Shown here: positions 13,013 through 27,600 of the stretch, piece by piece
Layout: every line of letters begins with the position of its first letter
Position numbering within the stretch: position 1 is the stretch's first letter
Assembly: GCA_018292915.2 (NCBI GenBank)
Contig: JACVVK020000055.1
Coordinates: 703,501-767,500, forward strand
DNA from: Batillaria attramentaria
Taxonomy: Eukaryota; Mollusca; Gastropoda; Batillariidae
Direction: 5' to 3'
Length of the DNA: 64,000 bases
Program-made: the position numbers and the translations under genes
Notes under the pieces: model-generated
What the model was told of the DNA's origin: nothing
Seen by the model: the letters and a program-made list of their open reading frames with translations, nothing else
The model's database searches: none

Positions 13013-15417
13013 GCTAATGATGATGTCGTCGTCCTTGGTGTTACGTTACAGATGAGCGGAGTGTAGAACAAACAGTGTGCGGTTATCACAGGAATTTGGC
13101 GGTTTTCATTATTTTCCTTTCAGGGTTTCCTTTCCTAACATCAACTGCTTTGCTGCTGCTGTTGTCACCCCCAGTGTAGACAACACTATTATGTAACCTC
13201 GAGGCCAGCAGTCCGCCCGAGAGACAGCGCAACGTGCCGTCATATTGCGTCACACTCCGGCGAGCGGTCAACCCTAGCCAGACAGCTCGGCGATTTCGCA
13301 CCCTCTTGTGAATACCGCGGTCACTCGCTAGTTCGGGTATTGGCCACGTAATAGCTAACGGCACACTCAGTCGGGCCCCCTTACAACTTGCCCCAAGCAC
13401 TTCCCACTAGCGTGAGGGCGGTAGACAACAAGAGACAAGTCCCGTTACAACGAGCATCAAATCACGTGTGACGTACTCACAGCCGTGAGCCATACACAAG
13501 ACTGCCCTGAGCAGGCAAAGGGAGTATGAGAGATTATGCAATCTACTGGCGGCTGGGCGAGGCAAGGGAAGGGATAGGGCCTCGTGGAGAGTGCCCACGC
13601 CTTGAATAATAGTGTTGTGGAGTGGTGTCTAGTGCTGTTTAGTGGTCTCGTGAGTTTTTGTAAGTCTTGTCATATAGTGTGGGCGGGGGGGAGGGGGGCT
13701 GTGGACAGTTAGGAGTTAAAAAAAAGAAAAAGGCTGCTGCTTCCAGATCGTTCTGGGCTGTTTTCGTGGTCTCTATCATCACACAAATGAGATACCTGGA
13801 CAGTGACAGCGTCTGCCGTCACGGTAATGCAGGCACTAACTCAGCAGACGGAAACGCACTCGACTGATGACACGGCGACCACGCAGTGTGCTCGAGTATC
13901 ATGTTGTCAGTACTGACAACGCGGGGTCGACCGGTCGTAGAATTTGAATGTTCGACCGTCGAACGCTCGCGGGCCGCTCTCGCAAAAGATAAACAACATT
14001 GTATCGCATTAAGAGCTGTACGAATAATCAAGATAGAGCATTACGAGCGTGCAGGCCCACTCAACGGCGAAGTTGTTTCAACACAGAAGTTGGCTTATAG
14101 CCTATTAACAAAGATGGGATGAAGACTGGGTGTCCTGGGGTCATTCGTGCCGGAAAGTTCATCTGGCATAAGACATCGGCAGTTGCGTGCTGTTTGCAGT
14201 AAAGGTAAGCTTTGAAATACTGAACAAGTTAGCACGCAATCAGTAAACATTTGTTAGGTACGGATCAGGCATGTGTACATAACTACATTATTATGAATAA
14301 TTAATAATATTTAATATTTAATATTTAATTAATTAATTAATAAATAATTTAATTAATTAATTAAATAATATTTAATTAATTAAATTAATAATTAATATTT
14401 AATAATGTAATAATTAATGTTATTAATTAATAACATTATTATGATCTGGAGTACAACTGACCTGACGCGGAATGCGAATTTTAAAGTCCTCTCTCTCTCT
14501 CTCTCTCTCTCTCCCCCCAGTATATTGCTGTAGCTTATAGACTGCTTTTCCTTTGCTCATATTCTCGTAGTTTAGCAAAAAGTTCGAACATGGTACTTCT
14601 GCCAAAACTTTTACTGTTGGAAAATAAAGAGTCCTCTCTCTCTCTCTCTCTCAGTGTTTGTTTGTTTGTGTTTTAATTTTTTCTTTCGTTGTTTGTTTGT
14701 CTGTTGTTGTTTGTTTTTTTGGGGGGTCGCCAAAATTGTTAGTTTATCTTTGCATATTATGTTGTTTTGGTTTTTGTTTGATCATTATTGTAAAATGTAG
14801 TGAGGACTTCTTGTAAGCCGATAGGCAGAGATGCCTACAAGAATTATCCAAATAAACGTTTCATCATCATCATCATCATCATCATCTCTCTCTCTCTCTC
14901 TCTCTCTCTACCCCCCCCCCCCCCCCCCCAGCTCACACACACACGTACACAAACGCGCGCACGCGCGCGCTCTTTTTCGCTAACACGAAAGGGTGATTGC
15001 GATATACCAACAGCACCTGATACATGCCATGTATGTAGGCTAACCCCCCCCCCCCTCCACCCCTACCCCCACCCCTACCCCCACCCCCAGACTCCCCACC
15101 CGACCCACTCCCCACCCGACCCACTTACCCTCCTGGGTCGCCAAGCAGTATGAGTGTGTAAACTGCGACGATTTTTTTTTTCTTTCGCAGGACTTTCAAA
15201 TTTCAAAGATTCAGTACGGGTGAAAGTAATTCATGATGAAAAGGATGAATGACAAAGAGAAGACTCAGTACTCGTCTCATGTGCTACGGTTGTCTAAACC
15301 GGTTTAACTGTGTAAAGAGTGGACGACACGAACTTCATTCCTCTTCACTTGTCAATACGCATTCTTGTGGTGTGGTGTGGTGTGGTGTGGTGTTCGGAGG
15401 GTGTGTGTGGTGTGGTA

Positions 15418-15477
<60 letters not shown>

Positions 15478-16100
15478 TGTGTCTGTGTGTGTCTGTGTGT
15501 GTCTATGTTTTTGACAAAACAAGCTCTGCCCTTTTGCCGACATGGCGTATTTCATATTCGTGTGCTTTAGCTTTACTACAACATCGGATACGATTCTTTC
15601 TGTCGTTCTTTTTTTTTTCGGTCGGGAAGCTGACAGTGACAGCACAGCTTATGAGTAAGCAGTACAAAAAACATGCCTCCGTGTACTCAGTAATAATGTT
15701 TATTCGGTTTTTGCAGGCCATTCGCTGAACAGCATTCCTCGCTATTGAAAACAAGTTACTGACCCGTATTGTAAACAGTGTGTCAATGTATAGAAGATTT
15801 GTGTCATTTTCTCTTGACCTGTCCTAGCCGGATATGCAGTCTTGCGCAAAAAGTACATTCCTCTCTATTACCACCGTTTTCCGTCGACCTTTAAGGTACA
15901 GCTACTCTGTGCCAACCTTTCCGAAAAACAGACTGTCAAAATGGCAATGTATATCTTGAAGAAATTAGATCTTGAAGAAAATTTCTGTATGAATGCCGGA
16001 TTGTTAGAGCTGTTTAGTTATCCCTTTTAACGTATGGTATCCTGCTGCGTAAATGTCTTGCTTGTGATGTACGTTCAGTACACTCACTTCATTTTGTATT
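13013..16100. other. No gene recognised; low-complexity DNA
   Basis: Includes a 170-bp TTAATTAA/AATATT-rich block (14283-14450), (CT)n at 14490-14514 and 14634-14652, (CAT)n-(CT)n-poly-C at 14862-14930, C-rich 15043-15125 and (TG)n at 15420-15505. Confidence 0.5.
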
Positions 16101-16116
16101 GAATTTTCTATCTAGC

Positions 16117-16223
<107 letters not shown>

Positions 16224-16258
16224 AGGTGGGTGGTTGGGACAGAATGATGATCGTGTTC

Positions 16259-17088
16259 TATGATTGGCGAAAGAAGACAAAAATGCTTTTTTTTTCGCGA
16301 AAAAACTGCCTTTTTTCGCGAAAAAAACAAAACAGGTTTCCGCGAAAAAAGTCAGTTTTTCTGCAGAAAAAAGTTTTTCCGCGAAAAAAATAAAAGCAGT
16401 TTTTTTCGCGAAAAAGCACCCGTCAGTTTTTTTTCGCGAGAAAACAGACAAATATTGTTTGCGTACAACATCCCAGGCTGGTCACACCATCTCTCTCTCT
16501 CTCCCTCTCACACTAACACGTGAAGTGGACGCTGGCCGTTACTGAATAAATCACTGACGCTGCAGCCGCGTGAATACGACCAGCTGAGATTCTCTCTCTC
16601 TCTCTTTGCTCCGCTCTCGTTGTTGTTGTTCTTCTTTCAATGTTACTCAGTGGTTGTACATGTGTATCGCAATTTTCGGCATTTTCATGTAGCGTGCATG
16701 AAACTGTGCTGTAGGCCTTCAGCTCTTATACACATTAAGCTTGGTACCCGGCAGAGCTGATCTTCAGCCCTAGGGCCGGTTTGGTGCAACGGCGCCCCCC
16801 CGTATATGCCCGTCAGTTTTTTCGCGAAAAAACAGAGCGGTGTTTTTTTCGCGAAAAAACTGACGGCGTTTTTTTCGCGAAAACCTGACAGTGGGCTAGT
16901 TTTTCCCGCGAAAAAACGGACACCAACCTGCAGAAAAAAATGCATACCATTTATTTCCGCGAAAAAACGTTTTTTCACATATTTTTTGCACGGAAAGATT
17001 GACGTTTTTTCGCGAAAAAAGCGGTTTTGTCGCGAAAAAATGTATTTTTCGCGAAAAGACTGAATTTTGTCTGCTTTCGCCAATCATA
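16259..17088. mobile_element. 830-bp foldback-type element of TTCGCGAA motifs
   Basis: Ends TATGATTGGCGAAAG and its inverse, flanked by a 6-bp duplication GTGTTC (16253-16258, 17089-17094). Two sub-terminal blocks, 16262-16445 and 16805-17060, contain about 14 near-palindromes of the form T-run, CGCG, A-run. The middle (16446-16804) is unrelated, with a short (CT)n. No gene. Confidence 0.75.
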
Positions 17089-17099
17089 GTGTTCAGTTT

Positions 17100-17816
17100 C
17101 AGGACTCACATTGTTTGTTTGTTTGGCCCTGCTTTGTTCCTACACACACACACACACACACACACACTTGGGTGATCAAATGTTCATGTACAGACCAACA
17201 AAAGCAGATGTTATGAAAATAGTATAATTTTCCCATCATAAATGGAACTGCAACAACAAATATGAATGAAGTGATTGCAATACAATGTTCATCCTGTACA
17301 TCACACCATGACAAGGAAAATCAACACGTTCACAAGACAGATCAAACATTTTCCCTACAATACACATGAACTCAAAACATAAGTGCATTCAAATTCCAGA
17401 CTTTTAAACTTAATAAATACAAATGATTCAACTGATTAGTTTACTTGCACACAACACAGTTCCCAACACCTCATGATAAAAATGCACTTGAAAAATTAGA
17501 ACAAACATTAAAAATTTCAAACTTCAATGCAAAATGTTGTCTCAGTCTAAACACACACACACACACACACGTATGCATTCCTCAACACAGACTGAAGCTA
17601 TAAATAAGCACCTTCACCTTCACCTTCAACACACACAATCGCTGACCTACTTCTATGCTTCTGAAGTGCCAAGTCATGAACACTTGTTTGTTCACATCAA
17701 ATGCACATGTATGACAGTCATCAAAACAGTTCTTTCTGCACCGCCCTTTACGTTTGTCAATACTACTGTAACGATGTCTCTATAGACACAATATGCATAT
17801 ACTGCCTTGCCCAGCA

Positions 17817-17857
<41 letters not shown>

Positions 17858-19923
17858 CTGCACAATCTCATGCAAACTTCACCATGATAATGAAACTAAA
17901 ACTACTCAAAATAACTTATATCATAGCCTGTGCCTTCAGCTTCTGAAATTGTACCTATCCTACCCCCTTTAATTTTGGTTTTAGAGAAGGGAGACTGATA
18001 TGGTGTAGACAATAACAGTCGTTGCAAAGTAAGAGAGACAACTGAGTGTTGAAACAGCATATGGCAAAACCAAACTTCAACAGAAAACAACAAATGATAA
18101 CAAACATAATGGAAAAACAGGTTGTAAATTAAATGTGCAAGTTAAACAGGGGTAAATGCCTGTGATACAGACACTGCAGTATAAAACATGCCTCTCTTCA
18201 CTTTCAGCTGGGATGAAGTGATCCAATTACTCTTGCAGAGTTCCTGTGTAAATACGGCTGATGGTGGCAAACAGAGTGGTGACCAAGGGAGGTGAACTTC
18301 TACTCTCCTCCGTTTAGGATCTCTGATTAAAGACAAAGGCTCAACTGACTTCTACCAACCCCCTTTCTATCAGTTTCAAACCGACTAGTTACAACTGCAT
18401 CTGTGTGACAAATTGTATATATGTAAAACATGAAATGCTTGTACACCATAACTTCTTTAACACTATTACGTCACGTATCCAGATAAAAGATGGAATCTTA
18501 CACTAGATTTATGAGCACCCTTAGACCCAACAAAATGTGGATAAAATATACAATCTCTATGTATCTCAGTATTTCTGGTCTGTCTTGCTGATTTTTGCAA
18601 TTTCATTGATATCTGGGATACTTAATGTATACTAAATGGCTGTTGTGTTTCTGGTGCAGATTTTCAGACAAACTGATATGTGTGTGCTGTAAACAAAGTG
18701 TATGTTAAGCAGTAACAGCACATTCAATGATAAGATCTTAGGTTTGATACTGAAATGTTTTGAAAGTCGACAGAACCAGATACCATGTACAGGGTGGGTG
18801 GGTGTTTGGGAGTTTAATGTCCTCTTCCACCCTGTATACAGGGAAAGCCCAGCCAGAGGAGTGGCATAAATATATCATACACTGTAACCGAGTCCCCGAG
18901 AAAACACTTCATTAACTGATCAGAACACATTGTGCGGCACACTTACTGTTACACTGCAAACTTCTGCTACTCACAGATCAACAGCTATCCAGTCCTGTCT
19001 AGTCTATGTGATAGCCAAAATCTCCCAATATAGCACTAAGAACACACATAACAAACTATGCAGTCAAGGTGTAAAGAAACCCCGCACCAAACAACCGTTC
19101 CCTTGTCCTCCACCATACAGTACACCAATAAAACAAACATCAGTCTAAATCAGAAAACACAGATTGCACTTGATAACACTGAAACAAATTCATTACATGT
19201 ATCATTCACAACTTTCTGCAACTGACGTAAGATTATTATACCCACACATTCACACAGTGTGACAACTACATGTTAACTCAGAAAGTGTCAGTGACAAACT
19301 GAAAATTCATTACTATGACATCTATTGCAGTCTGACAAACATTCTGATTTCACCTTTGCTGATTTTCTGTGAATACTGGAATATTTTCAGAGGACTTTTG
19401 AGGATGAATGATGAAATCAAACATACTTCACACAAAAGTGCTTTTGCATCAATAAGCAGGTGGTGATGTGCGCACATGGCTTATCAGATGCAGCAAAACA
19501 ATTTTCAGCTGAAAAAAACGTGATCACTTGATACTTTTCACTCATTCAGTGTAACACAGGCAGATAATCAAGCTAATACTTGCAACAATTATGTGAACAA
19601 TTGGTTTATGAAAAAGAAATTCCACACAGCAAACAATGCAATCAAAATGCATGTATGTGATTTTTTTGTGAGTGCTTAAAAGTGCTTTATTCTAACAAAC
19701 AGCACTGTGAAATTATGAAAATTACACAGGCAGACACTCACACCATACAACTCCAACCCCCCCCCCCTCCTCCCCCCACCAATACCTGAATGACAGCAGT
19801 ATACTCTGCAAACATGTTGCTAATGACAATTATTATGTTTCATACAGAGTCAATGAAATGGTGATCTGGACATGTTACTGCACATCAGTCACATATTCTC
19901 ACATCATTCCATGTATACACCTA

Positions 19924-19991
<68 letters not shown>

Positions 19992-21490
19992 TGCTGAAGT
20001 GAGACTGCCTGCCAGTACTGCACTGAATGCATATCACTGTCCTCAGTTCTCCATCATCCACGAGGTCCACCTACTGGAACGCCCAAAAGTACAAACTTTG
20101 TCATATGTAGACCAACACAGGTCGAGTGGTACATGTACAGCACAATGAACTGCATGGAAACGTCATGATATCAAAGTGTACACAGTCCACTGACCATAAA
20201 GTCAGTCTGTATACCATAATAGCAACCCAGTGACTTCAATGTGTCATTTAACATCTGCCTATCAAATACACAAAACTGCAGAACTGGACCAACTTTTCTT
20301 TTCTCCAAACAACCATGTGATTTTGGCGATGTCCACTGGTCGATAACACAAGCATGACATTATGTAATTGCCTCTGTATAGTCATTCAATCATTTTTTTC
20401 AACCAATATCCTGAAGAACTAAATTTTTCTTACAGTATCTTTTCTTACAGTTCCAACATTCATGCCAATCAAATTTCAAATGGCAGACACACATAGCAGT
20501 GGGGATGAAGTTCAAGATGAATGTCTCGATGTCTTCATAACAGATACTCCGATAGAAACACACATGGCTTTGGAGTTTCAATCCAAGTTTCTTTCTACAA
20601 ACAACTCACTTGATGAGGGAGTTAAATGACTGTTCCACTACAATTTGAATCACCAGGAGCTGCAAACATGATGTGAGAGTGATACTGTACAAGCACTCAC
20701 TGTCCTTTTGCAGCTCAATTCAACACATCAACTTTGCAACCAGCTTTATCAGACAGAACCCCCCCCAAACTCATCTCCCCCCCCCCCCCCAACAAAGTTG
20801 TTTGACCAAGCCTTGCACACTCTCTTCCTCATCTTTACATCATCTTAATCATAACACTTCCAAACTTCCAAGTAATAAAAATCCCTCACACTTTGAATCA
20901 CAGCTACCACCATCTATCCCATTCCATGCCATTTACTCCAACATGAAACGTATCACAGGCTCACTCATGTCTGTTGCACAGGGGGTAAAGGTATGGCACA
21001 AACACTTGAAGCAGCTACAAGGCTGGCCATGTGGGTGCCTGATGTCAGAGTCGATGAGTTGACCAGAGAAAAAGGAAGACAGAACTCTTTACCTACATTC
21101 TGTCCCCAGGGGAAAAAACAAAACAAACAAAGCAACACACTGACATGCCAGCTGGAAAACAGACTTATTTTCAGAATTCTTTGAACATCTTTTCGTTCAA
21201 GACTGACTAAACCAAACGCTGTGGTCTGTTCAAAAAACAAAACAAACAACAACAAAAGACAGAGATCAGCAGAAATCAGGCTGAAACTGACAGCCATGGA
21301 AAACAGCGTGCTTGGTGTATCAGCAAATCATGGCCATCACCTTGATGAAGACTTTGTGATATGCAACCATGCTGCACAATTCCTCATGTGCAAATAGCTG
21401 TAGAAACTCCCTGCATAGAAGTACGGCAACCCAGCAGACACTGGCTGATGCCCAGCGTCACTGTCTGTATTGAGCTGTAATCCAAAGGTG
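17100..21490 (-). other. Presumed long 3' UTR and downstream DNA of MGAT1
   Basis: About 4.4 kb after the MGAT1 stop with no recognisable coding exon. It is A+T rich, with (CA)n tracts at 17144-17166, 17821-17855 and 19925-19988. AATAAA occurs on the minus strand at 19691-19686, one possible polyadenylation signal; which signal is used cannot be told from sequence. A diverged SINE tail lies near 18793-18832. The composition changes sharply at the foldback element ending at 17088. Confidence 0.4.
19925..19988 (+). repeat. (CA)n microsatellite
   Basis: About 32 uninterrupted units in the presumed MGAT1 3' flank. Confidence 0.95.
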
Positions 21491-21604
21491 TTACGTCCAT
21501 GTAACATCATAACCTGTCCAAGTGGCTGGGGGTGCAAGGTGTACACGACGTCCCTTGAAAGAGAAGCTCACTACACCACGATAGGCTGCACGAGGAACAC
21601 CAGC
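21491..21604 (-). CDS. MGAT1: MGAT1 terminal coding exon
   Basis: Acceptor ACTTGCAG, 37 codons then TAA. It encodes [20 protein letters not shown] and [17 protein letters not shown], matching the vertebrate C-terminus (GVPRAGYRGIVTF, LAPPLTW.GYD.SW). Confidence 0.95.
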   Translation of the reverse strand, partial: AGVPRAAYRGVVSFSFKGRRVHLAPPATWTGYDVTWT

Positions 21605-24600
21605 CTGCAAGTCAAACACAACACACACGTACGCTACAACAAATGTGAATGCCTAATATGCCTATCAGTTTAAACTTTTAACAATTAATTTCTCAAGAGA
21701 CTGAACTGAAAATTCAGAGGTCTTGAATAAGTCCAATCTACAATGAATAAGTTACAAAGACAGGCAACTGTTCACGCAAAACCCTGGACTACACATTCAA
21801 ATGATACATCATCATGCAGAACCTTTTGGTTGACCAAAACAAACAAAAGCACACTGACCTTGAAGTCATCCATTATGCCCAGTGTTTTTGCAGATCGTTT
21901 GAACTCATCTTTGTTGGCATACTGTACACGCACAACTTTCTCCTCTGGTCGTACCCCACTCACAACCTCTGATGCGCTCAACACTGGTGCTCCATACACT
22001 ATCTTTACAAAGTCTGCATCATACTGTTCCTGTGGAGACACAGTGTCTGTTATCATCACATTTATGATCACTGCAAACAACTTTCTTTGAGAACAGCGCT
22101 GGTAGACTAGGACATTTTGCAAGCTGCTCATGGTTCAATATGCAGAAGGTGCTATAATAACCAATCAGCATGTGCCCCATGGCAAACTGTCCCTGCCATT
22201 CTGCAGCATTTAACACGGCTAATTAAAATTCCCACTACCTGAAAAGCACATATACTTGGTGATAAACAAAAGATCAAAGCAAATCATTACACAGCTAGGC
22301 AGAGCAAATGGTCTTTCCTGTATCTGTTTGCATGTCAGGGTGTCTTTCTTTCACTGGGTGTTTCTTTGTTGTTGTTGTTGCTGCTGTTTTTCGCACATAA
22401 ATTCAAGAAATTTTGTTAGAAACATACTAAAGCATATTAAATCATACTTTTAGAATACTCTACTACGCCTGTTTACCTTCTGAAGATATGACAAGTCCAT
22501 GTGTGTGAAGGGGACAAACGCACTGTTGAGTTGAATGAACTTGAGATGTTTGTCAAAATACAGACCCCTGTCACAGACAATAAACAATGTAGAACCTAGC
22601 TGCTTCTCTCAACACTGTCAGGATTGTGAGTAAGAAAACGCTCCAAGCACTGTACTGCCAAATTTTTGTAAAGGGTGGGTGGGTGGATGTTTGGGGGTTT
22701 AACATCTTTTTCCACCACATAGGGTGATATCAAAGACGGGGCAACGATAAAAAAGCCAGCAAAAATATTTGGCCCCAGCCGGGATCGAACTCACGACCCG
22801 AGCATTAGAAGTCCAACGCTCTACCATTCGACCACCCCGGCTCCCCAATTTTGTAAAGAAAGTACCTCAAGCATTGAGTAAAAACTGAGCCCATGAGCTA
22901 AACTTCAATCACAAACAGTGCTATAGCTTTGAAAAGGACAAATTTTCCACAGACTGTTATGACATAAACCACTTTTAACACCAAACAAGCATAAGAACCC
23001 ACTTGCTGACACCCTTTTTGCCAAACGTGCTGGTGCGGCATATCTCAGGTCGGATACACTCCCGGTTCTTTCGCTGCTCAGGGTGACGCATCCAGTCATC
23101 CCAGAACCTTTACACACATACAAAGAAACATTTAAGTATAATGAAATTAACCAGCATTAAATCATGGAAAACAGACTGAATTTTAAGCAACACGGCATAA
23201 ATCAAAAGTGTATGGTCTTCAAGTTGTATTCCATTCCAGGGGTTATGAAAGCTGAAAAATCTTGCTAGTCCTTCGGGCTTGCAAGATTTAAAACCAACTA
23301 GCCCGAAACCATTTCCACTAGTCCAAAAATACATTTTGTCAAATATAGACCTATTTGTAAATAAAAAAGATTCACAACACTTTTATCGGGGGTAGAAATG
23401 ATCCAGAAAAAAAAGAGGAAAATTTTGAGAGGAGTGGCAAAGCCACGTCTGCGTAGCGCCAAAGGCGCCCTACCTAAGGGAGTCTGGGGGCATGCTCCCC
23501 CGGGAAAATTTTTTAAATCTAGATTAAAATCTGTGCAATCTGGTACATCCTGACTGCAAAATTGCGCATAATCTGGGATGAAAATGTTCAGAAAAGATAT
23601 GCTATTTTTTTGTTTTATCATACCCTCAAACAACTTTGTTTTTGTGGTCTTCATTCAATTTCACACAACCCTTGAAAGAGCATGTTCCCCACAATGGCAA
23701 TGCTTGAGGTCACTCATGCATCATTCAGACTACTCTCAACTTCAGATAAGCCATGACACTGATTTACATCTCTGAAACAGATTTTTTTGGCTACAGTAGA
23801 GCCTCACGGCAACTGAGTTGGTCGCTCAAGTCACAGACACTCACGGTGGTGTCCGGACCACTCCGAGTCCCCGGGAGCGCATGTCAACCGTAGAGATCAT
23901 AATAAATGATAATTGGTACAAGCGTAAATGTGACTCAGTAGCAGAGTCTGGTGTTTCTGTAGAGTCTTTCAGCAGTCAAGATTGTGTGACTTTACCTAAC
24001 TTGAATTTGCGCGACGGATAACGTGTCCGAACGACGTACACTGACATCATGGCGTTGCCGATGTGCTGTCATTCAAATCACTGAGTTTAGTCCGGTTGGA
24101 TTGCAGCGGCATCACAGTCTCTCCCTTTCTCTCACCGTCACCATGGCAATCACACACACACACACACACACACGTGTCCAAACGACGCACACACCGAGAC
24201 ATCCCGGCATTGCAGATTTGCTAAGTGTCAAATTGCTGAGTTTAGTCCGGCTGAATTCGCAGTTTCCGTTTTCTTTATTGTCAAACACGAAAACAAGGGG
24301 GCCGGATTAGTACCCACGCGATACCTATCAAATATCTGCCTTAATTCGCTCACACACACCGGCACACAAAGAAACACGTTCACACACACCAACATACGCG
24401 TGATAGGGTGTCTTGTGAAAACAATGGTCAGTGATTTGACAGGTGTAAAAGACGTCGGAACTGGCGGATGAGGTGATAACTACCCGCAGAGCTGCAGTGG
24501 AGCTTCGGGGGCGGTGTGCTAATTGCCCTGTCTTTGTCCGCGGTCACGCGTGCACAGTAGGGGGTGGGCCACACAAAATTAATTCGTTGTCTTGCCAGGA

Positions 24601-27600
24601 CCGTAGCAAGGGGAGATTTGCACCGTTCGCGGAAAGTGTACTACTGGGAAATTTTTATCCGATAGAGAGAGAGAGGCTCGCTGACAGTACCTTGTGCATT
24701 CAGCTCTGTGAAAATAGAGCAAGCTTTGCCTCGTAATCTCAACTAGTCTGGCGGGCCAGTGGTAAAACAATTTAACTAGTCCGACGGTATTTTCACTAGT
24801 CTGTGGGCTTTCGGACGAGTCTTTTCATAATCCCTGCATTCTGGCAAATGTAGGACAAAACACTGAAGCCTGGCATGTACATGCTGTCACTTCTACAAAC
24901 TATTGTAAGAGCACCAGTTACTAATGTTACACTGACTGTTTCCCTACTTGTGCTCAGCAATTGAAAGACTGACCTACGGTACGTGCCTAGCATTGCTTTT
25001 TCTGTGAAGGTGAAATGCAGGAATGATCAATACTTCAGTGTGCAGCTTCTGTTCAAAGGTGGAAACACTCACGTATCTGGCCACTTGGACTCAAGCTCTA
25101 ACCACACAGAGCGCTCAATCATCCAACCTAGACCAGGGAAGAAGTCTGTGCGATACAGCTTTTCTGCAAATAAGGGCAGGGAGGGGGAGCAATTAAATAA
25201 ATTACCACAGCATATATGTACATGATAAAGATTTTTGCAAGTCAAAGAAAGGAGGAAGTAAAGATTTTATAAAATTTACAAAATCAAAAATGAATTATTA
25301 AATATCAGTTACCATTCTCATTTTTGTAAACTACTACAAGAACAAAAAGTAGATTACTTATCATGAAAGAACCTAGAACTAAGGGCAAATGAACATTTGA
25401 GGCTCAGTTAATTGAAAACTTACTCAGGTTCAGAAGACAGGAGGTTACTTCCTACTATGGTATTAGATCAATACTTCTATCATGGGTATGGTGGACGCCA
25501 ACATTTGATGGCAGAAGCAAATTATCTGACACTATGCAGGCCCTGAGCATACTGGTCATTAAACTTACCTGGTTCATTTGACACAAGGTTCGACTTGCCA
25601 TTGTCATTCCAAGCAGACACACACCATAAGAGAGGATCTGAGTGCAATAGTTGATATGTTGCCGCAAAGTACTCAAAAAAATCTGGAGCAACATCAAGGT
25701 CATCTGAAAAACACATTTTGTATTGAGCAAAACAAAGCTCCAAAACACAAAAAGATACTGGTTTACATGGAATATCATTATATGAGAACTATCTGGATAT
25801 GGATATCCTGAAAACTGAGTGATGTTTTGACAGAAATAAGAATGTTAACAGACTACAGACTCCTAAAAACTGTTTCACAGAAGAGTATGTACTCACCCTC
25901 AACAATTATGACAGCAGAATAGTTGAATGTATGGAAAATTTGGTTCAGCGCCCACTTATAGTGGCGTGCTATCTTGTAGTAACCAACAAACTTCTTCTGC
26001 GGCCATGGTAGAACAATGTCTTTCAAGTTGGGTTGCTGCACAAAGAAATCAAGTATCAATACCAATGACCAATAAAACATACACTAAAAACATGCATATT
26101 CTCAGTAGATCTGTAACGTCACCAACAATGATATCAAACCAATTTCTTTTGTCTCTCTTTCAGAAAACAGCTGTATGTTATCTGCCATGTAGAATTTCTG
26201 GCTAGGTGTGTTTTGGACAAAAATCAGACATTTGCTGCTTTTACCAACCATGCGTGTATGGATTATTGATTGGCAAAATCAGAATTTGGAAACTCAAACA
26301 GACCAAGAAAGGGCTCTAAACCATCTGCTGGAAAAAAAAGCCTCCGGTGGAAGAATATTCCACAGAATTTTTGGTCCACTCAGGAGGTTAAATCTTTAAA
26401 TCTGTAAAGTAAAAGCAACACTTGATGATAAGTTTTATACAGCTGAAAAGTCAGCACTAGGCTGACCAAGTTGCACCTTAATGTGTTTGATGTAGGTCAA
26501 ATTCTTATTGTTGACATATGACTGAATGACAGCAGCAGTGGCTTCATGACCACAGTCCTGGCTGACGATGATAGGAAACTTCTCAGCTGACGGTCTGTAC
26601 CTGCAGAACAAACACTGCCAAATGTACTGGACAGGACAAATAATCACAAAACTGTACATATCATTACAACTTAATACAAGTTCAAAACAGACGAACTTGA
26701 AGTGTCACTCAATCACACAGTAACCATCCACTTCTCATATTTTTTCGGAACTTCGTGCCCTTGACAAGGGTATCCCTGAAAAGACCTTGCCAGCTATGTA
26801 CCAAGTTTGGTGCCAGTCTAATGCATACCTTCACAGAAAATGCCATTATGTTTGGAAATACCGCAGTCATCGTCACCTGTGACCTTAACCTTCAAGACAG
26901 CTCAGTCAAACTACAGTGTATCATTGTACCAGGTCTGGTGTCTGTATGAGCATAGTACATGACAAAATACCAGGTTTAACTCATGCCAGATAAATGGCCG
27001 CATATGCGGCGCTACAACGCACATTGGTTCCAGGCTAACGGCCGCATATGGACAGTGATTTCAAAACTTGGCGCAACAAGAGTAATGTAGCATGTGTGAA
27101 ACTAATACATGTACTGTTGGTTCAGTTCCCTAGGGTCTTGGTCTCTAAGGGAAGCAACTCCCTTCACTTTACCCCTACTCTTTCTTTGACTGTGAGCTGT
27201 TGTAATAGGGTGACTAGCTCTGTGTTCAGACTGTTCCCAAAACATGGCGGCACCTGCACGCATTTATGCTTTGATCTAAGGCAATTTCCAGAACTGAATC
27301 ATGAACTGTTGCATAATTATGTATGTTATGCCTGTGACCCTCCGACATTGTGAGATGTGGATATTGCACTAGAAAATGATTTTGTGGTGGTAAAGTGTTC
27401 AGTGTACTGCTGGAGAAAATGTGATTTTTTTTTTTAAACAACATGATAACAACAAAGATAAGTTTGGAAGTTGAAATTTCAACAACAGCTGCATAACTAT
27501 GTTCACAAACTACCCTAAAAATTTCAGGCCTGTATCTTGTTCTGTTATTTTTCAAAGATTTTTTTGTTCCTGAACTTCACAAATCAGCCAATCTATTGGG

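Noticed and set aside
22780..22846. Functional tRNA gene
   Set aside because: Boxes A and B are good, but the sequence continues into a SINE body, is flanked by target duplications and recurs with the same tail elsewhere.
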